Assembly (NCBI RefSeq): GCF_017833295.1
Contig: NZ_JAFIBW010000001.1
Location: 3,623,501-3,687,500, forward strand
From: Methylobacterium sp. PvR107
GTDB taxonomy: Bacteria; Pseudomonadota; Alphaproteobacteria; Rhizobiales; Beijerinckiaceae
DNA length: 64,000 bases
Direction of reading: 5' to 3'
Shown here piece by piece: positions 1 through 9,771 of this stretch. How positions within the stretch are numbered: the first letter of the stretch is position 1; the number at the start of each line of letters is the position of its first letter. The notes beneath the pieces are model-generated. The model ran no database searches. It saw nothing but the letters and a program-made list of their open reading frames with translations, and had not been told where the DNA came from. The position numbers were made by a program, and so were the translations under genes.

Positions 1-819
1 GAGAATCGAGATCGACATGGACGCCATGGTGCCCATGTTGCGCATGTACTCGACATGAACCGGTGAGACCGAGCGCAGCACGGATTGGCTCAGGTCCAGC
101 GGCTTGCCGGCCGGCGTCGTGGCGGGCCGGATCGGCACCGGCGCGTAGGCGGCGTCCGGGATGATGCGCAGGCGGTTGCGCCGGTAGAGCTCCCGCGCCT
201 GGGCGGGGATGTCGGAGGCCGGGAAGCGCAGGTCGAGGTAGGACGGCAGAACGCCATTCCCGTCCTCGGCCAGCACCGTGCCATGCCAATCCCGGTCGAA
301 GCGGTAAACCAGCGCGCGGTCGAAGCCGGTGATGTGGCGGACGTCCTTCGCGAGCAGGTGGCAAAGATCCTCGACGCTTGCCGCCGCATGCAGTCGCTGC
401 ACGAAGGCGCGCAGCTGCGGGTTCAGGGCGTCGAGACCGGCCTCGACCGACGCATCCTCCGCTTCCTCCATCTCCAGAACGAGGAGGTCGTCCAATCGGT
501 GCGCGGCGACCTCGTAGGCCTGTCGCGTGCTCCCGGAGCCGAGCGTCACGGTGCGCAGGTACAGGGCGCCATCCGAGTCGGCGGCGCCTTCGAGGTAGCG
601 CTTGGCGGTCGCGGCGAGTTCGGGAAAGCCGTCCTCCAGGCGCTCGCCCACCGACGCGGTGGTCGGAGCGTTCGCGCTGGCCTGGACGATGGTCAGGTCG
701 GGTAAGTCGAGGGCGAACAGGAAGCCGTGCGGCTGCACGCTGCCCACGATGTGGATAGGCTCGCGGTCGCACAACGAAAGGTCGATGGATCCGTGAGTCG
801 TCTGGTCTCGCTGGTTCAA
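1..819 (-). CDS. Bacteriophytochrome, N-terminal part (gene runs off the left edge)
   Basis: Red/far-red photoreceptor, probably a histidine kinase or output-domain fusion whose C-terminus lies outside the window. The visible 273 residues contain a PAS_2 domain with the LCDREPIHIVGSVQPHG signature; Cys17 sits where bacteriophytochromes attach biliverdin. A GAF domain follows (from about residue 130) with the chromophore-pocket FPASDIPAQARELY motif and the LRSVSPVHVEYMRNM segment. The reading frame is open up to a TGA at 880-882 with no in-frame ATG upstream of the PAS domain, so the TTG at 819 is the best start; GTG about 25 codons in would remove the Cys. The family assignment is secure; the output module is unknown. 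Confidence 0.9.
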   Translation of the reverse strand, partial: MNQRDQTTHGSIDLSLCDREPIHIVGSVQPHGFLFALDLPDLTIVQASANAPTTASVGERLEDGFPELAATAKRYLEGAADSDGALYLRTVTLGSGSTRQAYEVAAHRLDDLLVLEMEEAEDASVEAGLDALNPQLRAFVQRLHAAASVEDLCHLLAKDVRHITGFDRALVYRFDRDWHGTVLAEDGNGVLPSYLDLRFPASDIPAQARELYRRNRLRIIPDAAYAPVPIRPATTPAGKPLDLSQSVLRSVSPVHVEYMRNMGTMASMSISIL

Positions 820-907
820 GCTTGGGTCCCAATCCAGGCCGGATCGGTTGCGGACCGATAGGCCGTGATTCCAGCTGCGTCAGGACACTGACATATGTCA
901 AAGTTGT

Positions 908-931
908 CGTCACGAAAGGTTATCCGTGACG
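908..931. promoter_or_regulatory. Short inverted repeat upstream of the phytochrome gene
   Basis: Arms CGTCACG and CGTGACG separated by 10 bases, roughly 90 bp before the phytochrome start. It could be an operator, or chance in GC-rich DNA. Confidence 0.3.
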
Positions 932-1319
932 GGATGTCCCAGAGCCGCGCGCCGCGCCGCCGACTTCGGCTCAGATCGGCATCGGGACGGTGAAGGTTGT
1001 TCCATCGGCATCGGAGGCGGCTTCCGAAGCGCCGCCGTGGCGGAGATGATCCCGGGTGCGATTGGGTGGCCGAGATCAAGACCCTGGTTGCTTAGGCGCC
1101 CGGTTGCGTGGACGGACGGCTTGAACACGCTGGCGATGACGGCGGCAGCGATCGGTCCGCCGCCGCTTGCGGCAGAGCGTACGCTTCAGCCGTTGGCCCG
1201 TCCGCCTCGAGGGCATAGGTCGGTAGAGGCCTGCCCGCTTCTCCGGCGACCTGTCTTCGAGGCGGCTGCTCCGCTTCCGGCCCGTTCCAGCTGGCAGCTC
1301 TGCGCCAAGTTGGCCGTTG

Positions 1320-1367
1320 AGCGAGAGCGCTTTCAGCGATGCTTGAATCGCTGAAAGCGCTCTCGCT
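1320..1367. repeat. Perfect 21-bp inverted repeat (hairpin)
   Basis: Positions 1320-1340 and 1347-1367 are exact reverse complements around a 6-base loop. The stem contains GAGAGCGCTTTCAGCG. No T-tract follows on either strand, and no gene ends nearby, so a standard intrinsic terminator is not obvious. It may be a REP-like element or an IS remnant end. Confidence 0.75.
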
Positions 1368-1771
1368 TATTGATAAGGCGCCATTTCCCGCGCCGAACCG
1401 GTGATCAATTCGGCGGAACATACTTTCGTGGACCCGGCCGGCTCCGAAGCGGACTCGGGGTGCAGATGAGCACACGCCATGGCAGGCTGGTGAGCCGACA
1501 GGGCGGCTTTCACCGGGAGCAGACCCTTGGCTCTGCGCCGCCTGCTGCGGATCGCCCGAACTCGGCAGTACTTCAAAAAGTCCACGCAGCCTGTTTCGAC
1601 GAACTTCCGTTCGAGCAGCGCAACGCATGTTCAAATGGGGAGAGGAGAACGAACGTTCGGTATCGCACGTGGATCTCGCTGCACGCATCCCTGCGGCAAG
1701 GCGGCGACGGCCGCAAGCTGCCCTTAACGGCTTCTCGCTAGGGTTGTGTAGCTGGTACCGATACATCCCCT

Positions 1772-3721
1772 ATGATCAACCCAAGCCACCTTCGTCCGAT
1801 GCTGAATGCTCCGCGGATCCGATCCACCAAGGATCTGACCTGCGTTCGCCAGCTCGTGGAGCTGCAGAAGCAGATCCCGACCCTCTACAGCCTGCTCTCC
1901 ATCAATGCTTGTGCACTCGCGATAACCCATTATCCATGGGCGCCCACCTTCCTGACGCTCGGATTGCCCGGCGTCCTGGTCGCACTTTGCATCGTGCGCG
2001 CGGTGTGGTGGTGGCGAATGCACCCGGGGAAGCTCAGCGAGGAGCAGGCTGCCCGTCAGCTACGTCGGACGACCGCGTTGACGGCCCTCTTTTCAGCCGC
2101 CTTCGTGAGCTGGGCGATGATCCTGAACGGCTACGGTGGACCCTATGAGCAGGGCCATGTGGCGATCTTCGTTGCCGTAACCGTGATTGCTTGCATCTTC
2201 TGCCTGACACACCTGCCGGTTGCCGCTTTTCTTGTGACCGGCATCGTGATGAGCGTCTTCCTGTTCTTCTGCATCACGAGTCTCAATCACGTCTTTCTTG
2301 CGATCGCCGTCAACACAGCCTTCGTGACCGTGGTCATGTTCCGCGTCCTCAACAGCAACTTCCAGGCCTTCGTCCAGCTCGTCGCATCGCAGGCAGAGAC
2401 GAGCCAGCTCTCGGAGGACAACGCGCGTCTGGCCCACACCGATAGCCTGACCGGCCTGCCCAACCGACGCTATTTCTTCCAGAAACTCAATGAACTGATC
2501 GAGGCTTCCGACAGGACTGATACGCGCATCGCCCTGGCCATCTTCGATCTCGATCGCTTCAAGCCGATCAACGATACCTATGGACACAACATCGGCGACC
2601 ACGTTCTGGCGGAAACAGGGCGCCGCCTCGCGGCCTTCGCCAGCGCCGATGTGATCGTCACGCGGCTGGGCGGCGACGAGTTTGGCCTGCTCATCCGCTC
2701 ACCGGGCTCGCCTGCTGTGGTCATCGAATTCTGCGACGGCATCTGCGCGGCGTTGCAGAAGCCGATCCGCGTCGGCGACCTACAGGTCATCACGGGATGC
2801 TCGGGCGGCCTCGCGAAGTACCCCAGAGCCGGACGCGCAGCCGACTCCCTGTTCGATCGTGCCGATTACGCGCTTTACCACGCGAAGGAGCACCGCCGCG
2901 GCAACACGACCTTCTTCTCACAGGAGCACGAGGACGCGATCCGGGCCGAGCGCGCCGTGGAGGCCGCTCTGCGCGCGGCCGATCTCGCCGCCGAGATGGA
3001 GATGCACTACCAGCCGATCCTCGACACCCAATCGGGCACCGTCGCGCTCGTCGAGAGTCTGGCGCGGTGGAACAGCCCGACGCTCGGCCGCGTCTCGCCG
3101 GATCGCTTCATCGCCGCGGCGGAGCGCTGCGGCATGATCCACACGGTGACGCTGCTGCTCCTGCACAAGGCGCTCGCCGATGGCGCGCGGCTCCCGCCCG
3201 CGGTCGGGCTGTCCTTCAACCTCTCCGCCCACGATCTCGCCTCGCCGGAGACGGTGATCGCGATCCTCGCCGCGGTGCGCCGGAGCGGACTCGACCCACG
3301 CCGGCTAACCCTGGAACTTACGGAGACCGCGCTGATGCGCGACTTCGAGCAGGCTAAGGACGCCATCACCACATTGCGGGCCCTGGGCATCAAGGTCGCC
3401 CTCGACGATTTCGGCACGGGCTTTTCCAGCTTGAGCTACGTCCATCGTCTGCCATTGGACAAGATCAAGATCGATCGTAGCTTCATGGCCGACATCGACA
3501 CCGACCTCGGCTGCAGTCTGGTTACCACGATCCTGGATCTCTGCAAGAACCTCGGTCTCGACGGGATCGCCGAGGGTATCGAGACGGCCGACCAGTTGGA
3601 GGCGGCACGGCGGCACGGCTGCCGCTACGTTCAGGGCTATCTCGTGGGCAAGCCGATGCCATTCGTCGATCTTCTTCAGCAGCTCCGGCTCGATGCGAAG
3701 GTGGATCACCTCAGGGTGTGA
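1772..3721 (+). CDS. Membrane-anchored GGDEF/EAL cyclic-di-GMP enzyme
   Basis: Predicted 649-residue bifunctional c-di-GMP protein. Residues 35-200 carry about six hydrophobic membrane segments, suggesting an inner-membrane sensor. A GGDEF domain follows with an intact GGDEF at about 300-304, so diguanylate cyclase activity is possible; I see no RxxD inhibitory site just before it. The EAL domain (about 400-640) has ESLARW in place of EALxRW but keeps the catalytic Glu, the DDFGTGFSS loop, KIDRSF and IAEGIET, so phosphodiesterase activity is plausible. The start ATG at 1772 has a weak ribosome site; ATG at 1799 is an alternative that keeps all domains. Confidence 0.93.
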   Translation: MINPSHLRPMLNAPRIRSTKDLTCVRQLVELQKQIPTLYSLLSINACALAITHYPWAPTFLTLGLPGVLVALCIVRAVWWWRMHPGKLSEEQAARQLRRTTALTALFSAAFVSWAMILNGYGGPYEQGHVAIFVAVTVIACIFCLTHLPVAAFLVTGIVMSVFLFFCITSLNHVFLAIAVNTAFVTVVMFRVLNSNFQAFVQLVASQAETSQLSEDNARLAHTDSLTGLPNRRYFFQKLNELIEASDRTDTRIALAIFDLDRFKPINDTYGHNIGDHVLAETGRRLAAFASADVIVTRLGGDEFGLLIRSPGSPAVVIEFCDGICAALQKPIRVGDLQVITGCSGGLAKYPRAGRAADSLFDRADYALYHAKEHRRGNTTFFSQEHEDAIRAERAVEAALRAADLAAEMEMHYQPILDTQSGTVALVESLARWNSPTLGRVSPDRFIAAAERCGMIHTVTLLLLHKALADGARLPPAVGLSFNLSAHDLASPETVIAILAAVRRSGLDPRRLTLELTETALMRDFEQAKDAITTLRALGIKVALDDFGTGFSSLSYVHRLPLDKIKIDRSFMADIDTDLGCSLVTTILDLCKNLGLDGIAEGIETADQLEAARRHGCRYVQGYLVGKPMPFVDLLQQLRLDAKVDHLRV

Positions 3722-4192
3722 TCGAACGTGGCCACGTCCGGCGCGTGCCGGTCAGGGACCCCGGGCGCTTGGAAGAGGCGTTGTCCCTCGCCGACGCGGG
3801 CGCCGAGCGAAGTTCTGTTGACCACGCTGCGCTGACCCTGCCCGGCTGGTGGCGCGTGGCCGCTTTCGGGCGATCCTGCCGACCCTCCGGGCCGCCGAGG
3901 TGGCTCGGACGGCGCATGTTCCTTCCCCGGCAGATCCTCTCCGAAGCGGAGCCGCGGCTCTCGGCCCGATCCAGCGGTCGATTGCGCGGGCGGAGGCGCC
4001 CTTTGCCGTACCCGGCGGGCTCCCGGAAGCGGACACGCCCGTAGCGAAGGCGCGGGTTTTGTTCGCGCCACATGGGCATATTCGGAGTCGGGCACCGGCC
4101 CGGCGGCTTGTCTCCTGACAACTGGCCTCTCGATGATCCGTGTGGTTTCGCTAAGATCTCGCTGACCGGTCCGGACCCAGAGGCGGCGCTCG
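3722..4192. other. Intergenic region, nothing recognised
   Basis: About 470 GC-rich bases between two same-strand genes. Frames are open on both strands but show no recognisable protein and no clear ribosome site or strong hairpin. Confidence 0.5.
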
Positions 4193-5443
4193 ATGATCAA
4201 ACGGGTCGTGGTGATAGGCGGCGGTTTCGCGGGCCTCTGGAGCGCAGCCGCCGCGGCGCGCGCTCGCCATGAGCTCGGGCTGACCGAGGCGATCGTCATC
4301 ACCCTCATCGCCCCAGACCCGTTCCACGCGATTCGGGTGCGGTGCTACGAGGCTGACCTCACACCCGTCGCCGTGCCGCTGGACGACGTGCTCGGTCCCA
4401 TCAACGTCGGCCGGATCGAAGGCAGCGTGACCAAGATCGATGTCAGCGGGCGCCATCTCACGGTGCAAGGCCCGGGCAGACCCAGCCCGCGCACGCTAGA
4501 CTACGACAGACTGATCCTCGCCGCCGGCAGCGTCCTGTCTCGCCCGCCAGTTTCGGGCATCGGCTTGGCTTTCGACGTCGACACGCTCAGCGGCGCGCGC
4601 CGGCTCGCCAGCCACCTTGGAGACCTGGGTCGCGACGCGGTTGGCCCGGACCAGACCGGACGCTGGACCGCCATCGTGGTTGGTGGCGGCCTTGTCGGAC
4701 TCGAACTCGCCTGCGAGCTACCGGCTCGCCTCGCTGCCGCCCGCGACCAGGCCGGGGGAACCGGTCCCGTTCGCACGGTGCTGGTCGACCGCTCTGCTGA
4801 GGTTGGATCCGCGATGGGCGGCGCTGCAATGCCGGCCATCCGACAGGCTCTCGCCGCGGCCGGCGTGGAATGCATCGGCGGCACCGGCGTTGCCGCGATC
4901 GACCCGGCGGGCGCGACGCTCAGCGACGGAACTTACATCCCGGCGCTGACGGTCGTCTGCGCCACGGGCATGCGGGCGAACCCCCTCGCCGACGAGCTCG
5001 GCGTCGCGCGCGATGCCCTCGGTCGGTTGCCCGTAGACGCGCAGATGCGTGTCATCGGGGTTCCGGCCGTGTTCGGGGCGGGCGACGTGGCGGTGGCTGA
5101 GGCCGACGAGGCCGGGCACCAGACGGTGATGTCGTGCCAGCACGCGCGCCCGATGGGTCGGTTCGCGGGCTTCAACGCGGTCTGCGACCTCGCCGGGCGG
5201 CCGGATCTCTGCCTGCGGTTCGCGGCACCAGATTACGTGACAGTGCTTGATCTCGGCGGATGGGGCGCCGTCTACACCTCGGGCTGGGATCGCGGTCGCC
5301 TCGTTGCCGACGGCGCAGCGGCAAAGGCCACCAAGCGTCTGATCAACGGCAGCCGCATCTACCCACCATCCTCACGCGATGGCGCTGCAATTCTGGCGGC
5401 GGCCGCGCCTGTGATCCAGGCACGCCCCGCCACGAACGGCTAG
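4193..5443 (+). CDS. FAD-dependent pyridine nucleotide oxidoreductase (type II NADH dehydrogenase-like)
   Basis: A 416-residue two-dinucleotide-fold flavoprotein. The N-terminal FAD motif is VVVIGGGFAGLWSA (about residues 5-18) and the second, NAD(P)-binding glycine motif is VVGGGLVGLELA (about 160-172). A late PAVFGAGDVAVAE segment matches the second FAD contact of this family. Length fits Ndh-2/AIF-like enzymes (400-450). The C-terminus lacks an obvious membrane helix, so it is probably soluble or peripheral. ATG at 4193 follows a GAGGCGGCGCTC stretch that can serve as ribosome site. Quinone versus other acceptors cannot be decided from the sequence. It stands alone, with no operon partner. 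Confidence 0.85.
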   Translation: MIKRVVVIGGGFAGLWSAAAAARARHELGLTEAIVITLIAPDPFHAIRVRCYEADLTPVAVPLDDVLGPINVGRIEGSVTKIDVSGRHLTVQGPGRPSPRTLDYDRLILAAGSVLSRPPVSGIGLAFDVDTLSGARRLASHLGDLGRDAVGPDQTGRWTAIVVGGGLVGLELACELPARLAAARDQAGGTGPVRTVLVDRSAEVGSAMGGAAMPAIRQALAAAGVECIGGTGVAAIDPAGATLSDGTYIPALTVVCATGMRANPLADELGVARDALGRLPVDAQMRVIGVPAVFGAGDVAVAEADEAGHQTVMSCQHARPMGRFAGFNAVCDLAGRPDLCLRFAAPDYVTVLDLGGWGAVYTSGWDRGRLVADGAAAKATKRLINGSRIYPPSSRDGAAILAAAAPVIQARPATNG

Positions 5444-6322
5444 CGGCCCATCCGGAGAAACCGCTGCCCTTGCCGATCCACGAAGCTGTGCTGCTGGCGG
5501 AGGGCTGGCGATGCCGAGGGCGTCACCCGGTACCGGATTGCCGGTACGCTTCCGAAAGCCCGGGAACGGCCAGCCTCGATCATCGCGCGGACGCGCGTGA
5601 CTGTCTCGGAACGGTGCCGAGCGCCATCGGATCGCTGCCAGAAAGCTGACCTTCGGCCTTCGCACCCCCGGACACCCACGTCGTCTGTCTCGACGTCGCA
5701 TCACGATCGATCGATGGCCCGCACGATCACCCAAGGCGTCGCGCGACCCGCCTCATAGGCGGTGAACGCACCCCGGATAACCTGCTCGACCCGACCGGGG
5801 GCGAGGACACGGCAGCGCGCCCGGGATCCGGTCCGACGACCGCGCGAGGGTTTCAAGACGCTCGGCCGCATCGATTCACGTGAAACGCCGCGCTCTCCGA
5901 ATGCTTTCATCCGCAATCCGAAAATAATCCGGATCCTCGACAGAAAATTCCATCGCAAGAAGGCAGCAATTGAATTGCGCACAAGCCCGATATAGAGGCG
6001 AATTCGACCGCGCTCCAGCAATCGCGTATCCCCACCTCTGTTGAATAGAGCCCCAGTCTGTGCGAGATAGCGATGTCCGTACATGGCGATACGGGAGAGC
6101 CCAGGCTGGCGCGAGTCGGTTATGGCGTCGAGGAGCGACCGCCCCCGGAAGCTCTGAGGCACAATCTCATATCGCTGGACGATCTGGAGTGCGACGCGTC
6201 CTGCGTCCTTGACGAGCCGATGTCGCCAGTCAGCGGCCTTGGCTCCATGCACCCGCGACAGAGGGGGGCGACCGGAATGCTTTGACGGGCATTTCCTCGC
6301 CCGTCTGTCGAGGGAGAGCAGC
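5444..6322. other. Long intergenic stretch, no supported gene
   Basis: About 880 bases. Positions 5880-6080 are clearly less GC-rich than the flanks. A 207-codon frame on the minus strand (5701-6324) exists but begins exactly on the complement of the next gene's start region, and its composition is arginine-rich without any family resemblance; I do not call it. This may be a decayed gene or a large control region. Confidence 0.4.
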
Positions 6323-7105
6323 ATGTTTCCGGACGACGACGAGTTCGAATTCGGCGGACCAGAGCGGGGCTGGAACTACGAGCCCTCGCGCGCCGATCTT
6401 TTCCGGGAGTTCCGGTCGCCGGTCTACACGACTGACGCGGATGGCTGGCTGACCTACTATAACGATGCGGCGGCCGACCTGTGGGGCTACCGCCCCGAAC
6501 TCGGCAGGACGCGCTGGTGCGGATGCTGGCGCATCTACACCCCTGACGGAACGCTTCTCCCGCTCGACCAATGTCCGATGGCCGTCGCCATCAAAGAAGG
6601 GCGGCCCGTGCGCGGCGTTCAGGCCGTGTTGGAGCGGCCGGACGGTACACGCATCCCGTTCATGCCCTACCCAACGCCGCTGCGGGACGCGTCCGGCAAT
6701 CTGGTCGCTGCGTCCAACGTCCTTCTCGCGATCACGAAGCTGAGCGGGTCTGACTCAATCGATCGTCCGGCCGGGCAATCGGATGAGCCGATGCCGGAGA
6801 TGCGGGAAGCGGGCCTCGAACTCGAATATCTGACGGGATTGCTCCAGGCCACCTTGGCTGCTTTGGCGGATGTCGAGTTCAGCTACCAGATCGACTGCGA
6901 GCGCCTCGACGGCTGGTCCGGTTCTGAAGACGAGAAGCACCGGATCATCAACCAGCTTGAGCAGAAGCGGCAGCGGCAGCGTGGCGCCCTGAGGAAGCGG
7001 CTCGAGCACCTGCAGCAGCACGCCAGACAGGCGCTGGCGCGAGCCTCATCCGATCCGATGCGGCGGACAGCCCTCGTCACGTCGGGCCGCGGCACCGTCC
7101 ATTGA
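6323..7105 (+). CDS. PAS-domain protein with C-terminal coiled coil
   Basis: A 261-codon soluble protein. Residues 20-140 form a PAS domain (SPVYTTDADGWLTYYNDAAA, then WGYRPELGRTRWCG). The C-terminal part (about 165-250) is rich in Glu, Gln, Arg and Leu and looks like a coiled coil. There is no kinase, GGDEF or DNA-binding output domain, so it may act as a sensory adaptor for a separate kinase. The start at 6323 is chosen because GAGGGAGAGC lies just upstream; an in-frame ATG at 6209 would add residues unlike any PAS protein. The ligand cannot be predicted. Confidence 0.82.
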   Translation: MFPDDDEFEFGGPERGWNYEPSRADLFREFRSPVYTTDADGWLTYYNDAAADLWGYRPELGRTRWCGCWRIYTPDGTLLPLDQCPMAVAIKEGRPVRGVQAVLERPDGTRIPFMPYPTPLRDASGNLVAASNVLLAITKLSGSDSIDRPAGQSDEPMPEMREAGLELEYLTGLLQATLAALADVEFSYQIDCERLDGWSGSEDEKHRIINQLEQKRQRQRGALRKRLEHLQQHARQALARASSDPMRRTALVTSGRGTVH

Positions 7106-7151
7106 CTGTCCTTGACGTCTCGTCCGGTACAGTCAGACGGGGGTGCGAAGC

Positions 7152-8471
7152 CTACGCGTGTAACTCAAGGGCAGCCTCGCTGGCTGCAAAAGCATCGTGC
7201 GTGAGCAGCGCCGCCGGAATCGATAGGTCAGGCTCGGCAAGCTCCGGGATGGAATGAAGCAACCGGATCGGCGGCTCGGCCACCGCCGGCTTCGCATGCG
7301 CTTCCATGAACGCGACAATCTTCGGCGCGATGTCGGCGCGGAATCGGGAGCCGTTGAAGACGCCGTAGTGACCGGCTCCCATCTGAAGGTGGTAAGCCTT
7401 CTTCTCGGCCGAGAGATTCACCGTCAGATCGAGCGCCGCGCGGGTCTGGCCGATGCCGGTGATGTCGTCCTTCTCGCCCTCGATCGCCATGAGCGCGCAG
7501 CGCCGGATCGCGCTCAGCTCCACGGCCTTGCCGCGGTGGCGCATCTGCCCTTTCGGGAGGCTATGCTCGATGAACACGGTCTCGACCGTCTGGAGGTAGT
7601 ACTCTGCTGTGAGGTCCATCACGGCGAGGTACTCGTCGTAGAACTCACGATGTTTGGCCGCCGAGTCGCCGTCGCCCTGCACGAGATGCTTGAACATGTC
7701 CCAGTGCGCGGTCTGATGGCGGTCGAGGTTCATGCTGATGAAGCCGGCCAGTTGAAGGAAGCCGGGATAGACGTCACGGCCGTGGCCCTGGTGAGTCCAG
7801 GGCACCGGGTGGATGCAGTTCTGCTTGAACCAGCCGATCGGCTTCTCCTGCGGTAGCCTGTTCACGGCGGTCGGCGAGCGGCGTGTATCGATCGGGCCGC
7901 CGATCAGTACAGCGGACCGAGGCACCCGCGGGTGTTCCTCCGCTTCCATGCGGGCGATCGCAGCCAGAACCGGAACGGAAGGCTGACATACCGCCGTCAC
8001 GTGGAGGTCTGGTCCGAGCGACTCGAACATCGCGACGCAGTAATCGATGTAGTCGTCGAGGTCGAAGCGGCCCGCCGAGAGAGGCACCTTCTTGGCGTCG
8101 GCCCAGTCGGTTATGAACACCTGATGGGTGTCGAGGAAGGCTGCCACCGTGCCGCGGAGCAGGGTCGCGTAGTGCCCGGAGAGCGGAGCGACCAGCAGCA
8201 ATTTTGGCTTGGTGGAAGGCTCACCGAAGGCGATTACGCGGCAGAACGGCCGCTCCCACACCACCCGTTCGGACGCGGGGAGATTGAAGCGGGGCTTGGC
8301 GTAGGTGCGGGTGGCTCGCTCGAACAACTCGCAGGACGCCGCGACGGCTCGGCCGTTCGGCATGTATGCGAGGGGGCTGAAGGGGTTCTCACAGGCGGTG
8401 CGGGCCATCTCCGCCGCCATCCGCATGGGCGAGAGCATCTGGTCGTAGGCATCACGCATCAGGTACAGCAC
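7152..8471 (-). CDS. phaZ: Intracellular poly(3-hydroxybutyrate) depolymerase
   Basis: Hydrolyses intracellular PHB granules. It resembles the PhaZ1-type depolymerases, which use a Cys nucleophile: VCQPSVP (Cys162), Asp in GEKDDITG (about 335) and His in GAGHYGVFNG (about 368) match the expected triad. Family members begin with a short VLYxMxxAYxxM-like helix, so I choose GTG at 8471 (439 residues), which has AAAGGA about 11 bases upstream. The open frame continues upstream to an ATG at 8678, but the extra 69 residues look unlike the family. It is divergent from the phasin gene, which fits a PHB granule locus. Confidence 0.92.
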   Translation of the reverse strand: MLYLMRDAYDQMLSPMRMAAEMARTACENPFSPLAYMPNGRAVAASCELFERATRTYAKPRFNLPASERVVWERPFCRVIAFGEPSTKPKLLLVAPLSGHYATLLRGTVAAFLDTHQVFITDWADAKKVPLSAGRFDLDDYIDYCVAMFESLGPDLHVTAVCQPSVPVLAAIARMEAEEHPRVPRSAVLIGGPIDTRRSPTAVNRLPQEKPIGWFKQNCIHPVPWTHQGHGRDVYPGFLQLAGFISMNLDRHQTAHWDMFKHLVQGDGDSAAKHREFYDEYLAVMDLTAEYYLQTVETVFIEHSLPKGQMRHRGKAVELSAIRRCALMAIEGEKDDITGIGQTRAALDLTVNLSAEKKAYHLQMGAGHYGVFNGSRFRADIAPKIVAFMEAHAKPAVAEPPIRLLHSIPELAEPDLSIPAALLTHDAFAASEAALELHA

Positions 8472-8826
8472 GCAGATGAATCCTTTCGCAGCCTCCCGAA
8501 ACGCAGGCTCGTCGATGCCTAACGTTTTTGCATTATGTTTCGTTGCTTGAACCGCAACGGCGCATTCTGCCGCGATCTGTGGCATAAAAATGCCAGACGC
8601 AGGGCCGTTTTGGCTAGGCGGATATGGCCGAGCGCCTACGAATGAACGAGCTTGGTGTATGGCGGCAACATCGAGCAAAGCGACTCCCGAGCCGGATCCC
8701 GCACGAAATCAGCTGGTCGATCGTGCCTTGAGGCCCGTGTTGAACCGAGCCTCAGACGTGATGTTCAGCAGGCGTGCGGCTCTTGGATCGTTCGCGCCTG
8801 TCGCCAGGACATGTTAGGAAAAGCCG
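8472..8826. other. Divergent promoter region of phaZ and phasin
   Basis: About 355 bases separating two divergent PHB genes. It should contain both promoters. I see no convincing palindrome or additional gene. Confidence 0.4.
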
Positions 8827-9264
8827 ATGAACATCACACCGAATTTCGAGATACCCGGCGCAATGCGTGAGGTTGCCCAGAAGGGCATCGATCAAGCCCG
8901 CCAAGCATTCGACGGCTTCATCAGCGCCGCGCGTCAAACGGTTGCGGCCACTCAGGGCGCGGCCCAAACGGCCGACGCGAGCACGCGGGACATGGCGACT
9001 CACAGCTTCCAGGCTGCCGAACAGAATGTGCGGGCGACCCTCGATTTCGCGCAGAACCTGACACAGGCCAAGAGCCTTCAGGAGGCGATGCAACTCCAGG
9101 CAGATTTCGCTCGCAGCCAACTCGCGGCCGTACAGGCGCAGGCTGCGGAACTTGGCGGGATCGCTGAGAGTGCGATGAAGCAGGGCGCGGGACAGGCCGC
9201 GAAGGCTGCCCAGAGCGGTGCCGATCAGTCGCGCATGTCCAAGGCGGACGAAGCCGGCCGCTAG
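8827..9264 (+). CDS. Phasin family granule-associated protein
   Basis: A 145-residue, Ala/Gln-rich, almost entirely helical protein without cysteine or signal peptide, typical of the phasin family that coats PHB granules. The core AFDGFISAARQTVAATQ and FAQNLTQAKSLQEAMQLQ segments match the phasin pattern of amphipathic helices with a FxxxLxxAKxxxE-like repeat. The tail (about 125-145) is low complexity. It is divergent from phaZ. ATG at 8827 follows TTAGGAAAAGCCG, a good ribosome site. Confidence 0.92.
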   Translation: MNITPNFEIPGAMREVAQKGIDQARQAFDGFISAARQTVAATQGAAQTADASTRDMATHSFQAAEQNVRATLDFAQNLTQAKSLQEAMQLQADFARSQLAAVQAQAAELGGIAESAMKQGAGQAAKAAQSGADQSRMSKADEAGR

Positions 9265-9771
9265 CCGGCGGTCTCTCTGGGAGGTTTGCCCCAAGGCAAC
9301 GCAGCTTCAGAGCAGACCTCGTGGAGCCGTGCTCATTGCGTCGTATGCGCGGAACGTCATCGTCAACGCGCATCCGATGCCGACCACCGGGAAGGCCCTA
9401 TTTCGGCTTTGATGCCGATGCGTGAAGAATGGACGACGGATTGGATTCAGGCTTCGCCGGCCCTGAAGCGGAAGGCGGCCACTTTCCGGGAGCTTGGACC
9501 GAGTAATGGCGCGCGCCGCGACCCTGCGCACGTCCGCTGCAGCCGGATCGGTAACTGGAATTCGCGCTCCCAAAGAGCTGGAGTTCCTGGACGCTCTGCC
9601 CTGCTGAGGCACAGCGGCTACGTCACGCTGCCTCACTGCGGATGCCTACCGGTATGATATTACTAGACCAAAGCCAGGGCATCCGTTGCGGCCCCGCGCC
9701 ACCTTCTTCGGTAAGAGACATGCCCGGCACGAACGATCCCGCTCGGAACCGATTGTCGGGCCGCGCGCACC
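9265..9771. other. Intergenic region, nothing recognised
   Basis: About 500 bases between the phasin and the histidine kinase genes. Short frames on both strands look like GC shadows; I see no hairpin with a T-tract. Confidence 0.4.

Larger units (their letters stand above)
820..1771. other. Intergenic region without a recognisable gene
   Basis: About 950 bases between the divergent phytochrome and GGDEF/EAL genes. All open frames here are GC-driven and resemble nothing I recognise. The only structures I see are the inverted repeat at 908-931, upstream of the phytochrome gene, and the long perfect hairpin at 1320-1367. Confidence 0.6.

Noticed and set aside
1092..1766. 224-codon minus-strand frame across the hairpin at 1320-1367
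   Set aside because: No family resemblance, arginine/serine-rich composition, and it reads through a perfect hairpin; typical GC shadow.
5701..6324. 207-codon minus-strand frame
   Set aside because: It ends on the complement of the PAS gene start and has no recognisable family; its AT-richer part is probably non-coding.
7103..7135. TGACTGT / ACAGTCA repeat between the PAS and phaZ genes
   Set aside because: Only 7-bp arms with a 19-base loop and no T-tract; too weak to call a terminator.
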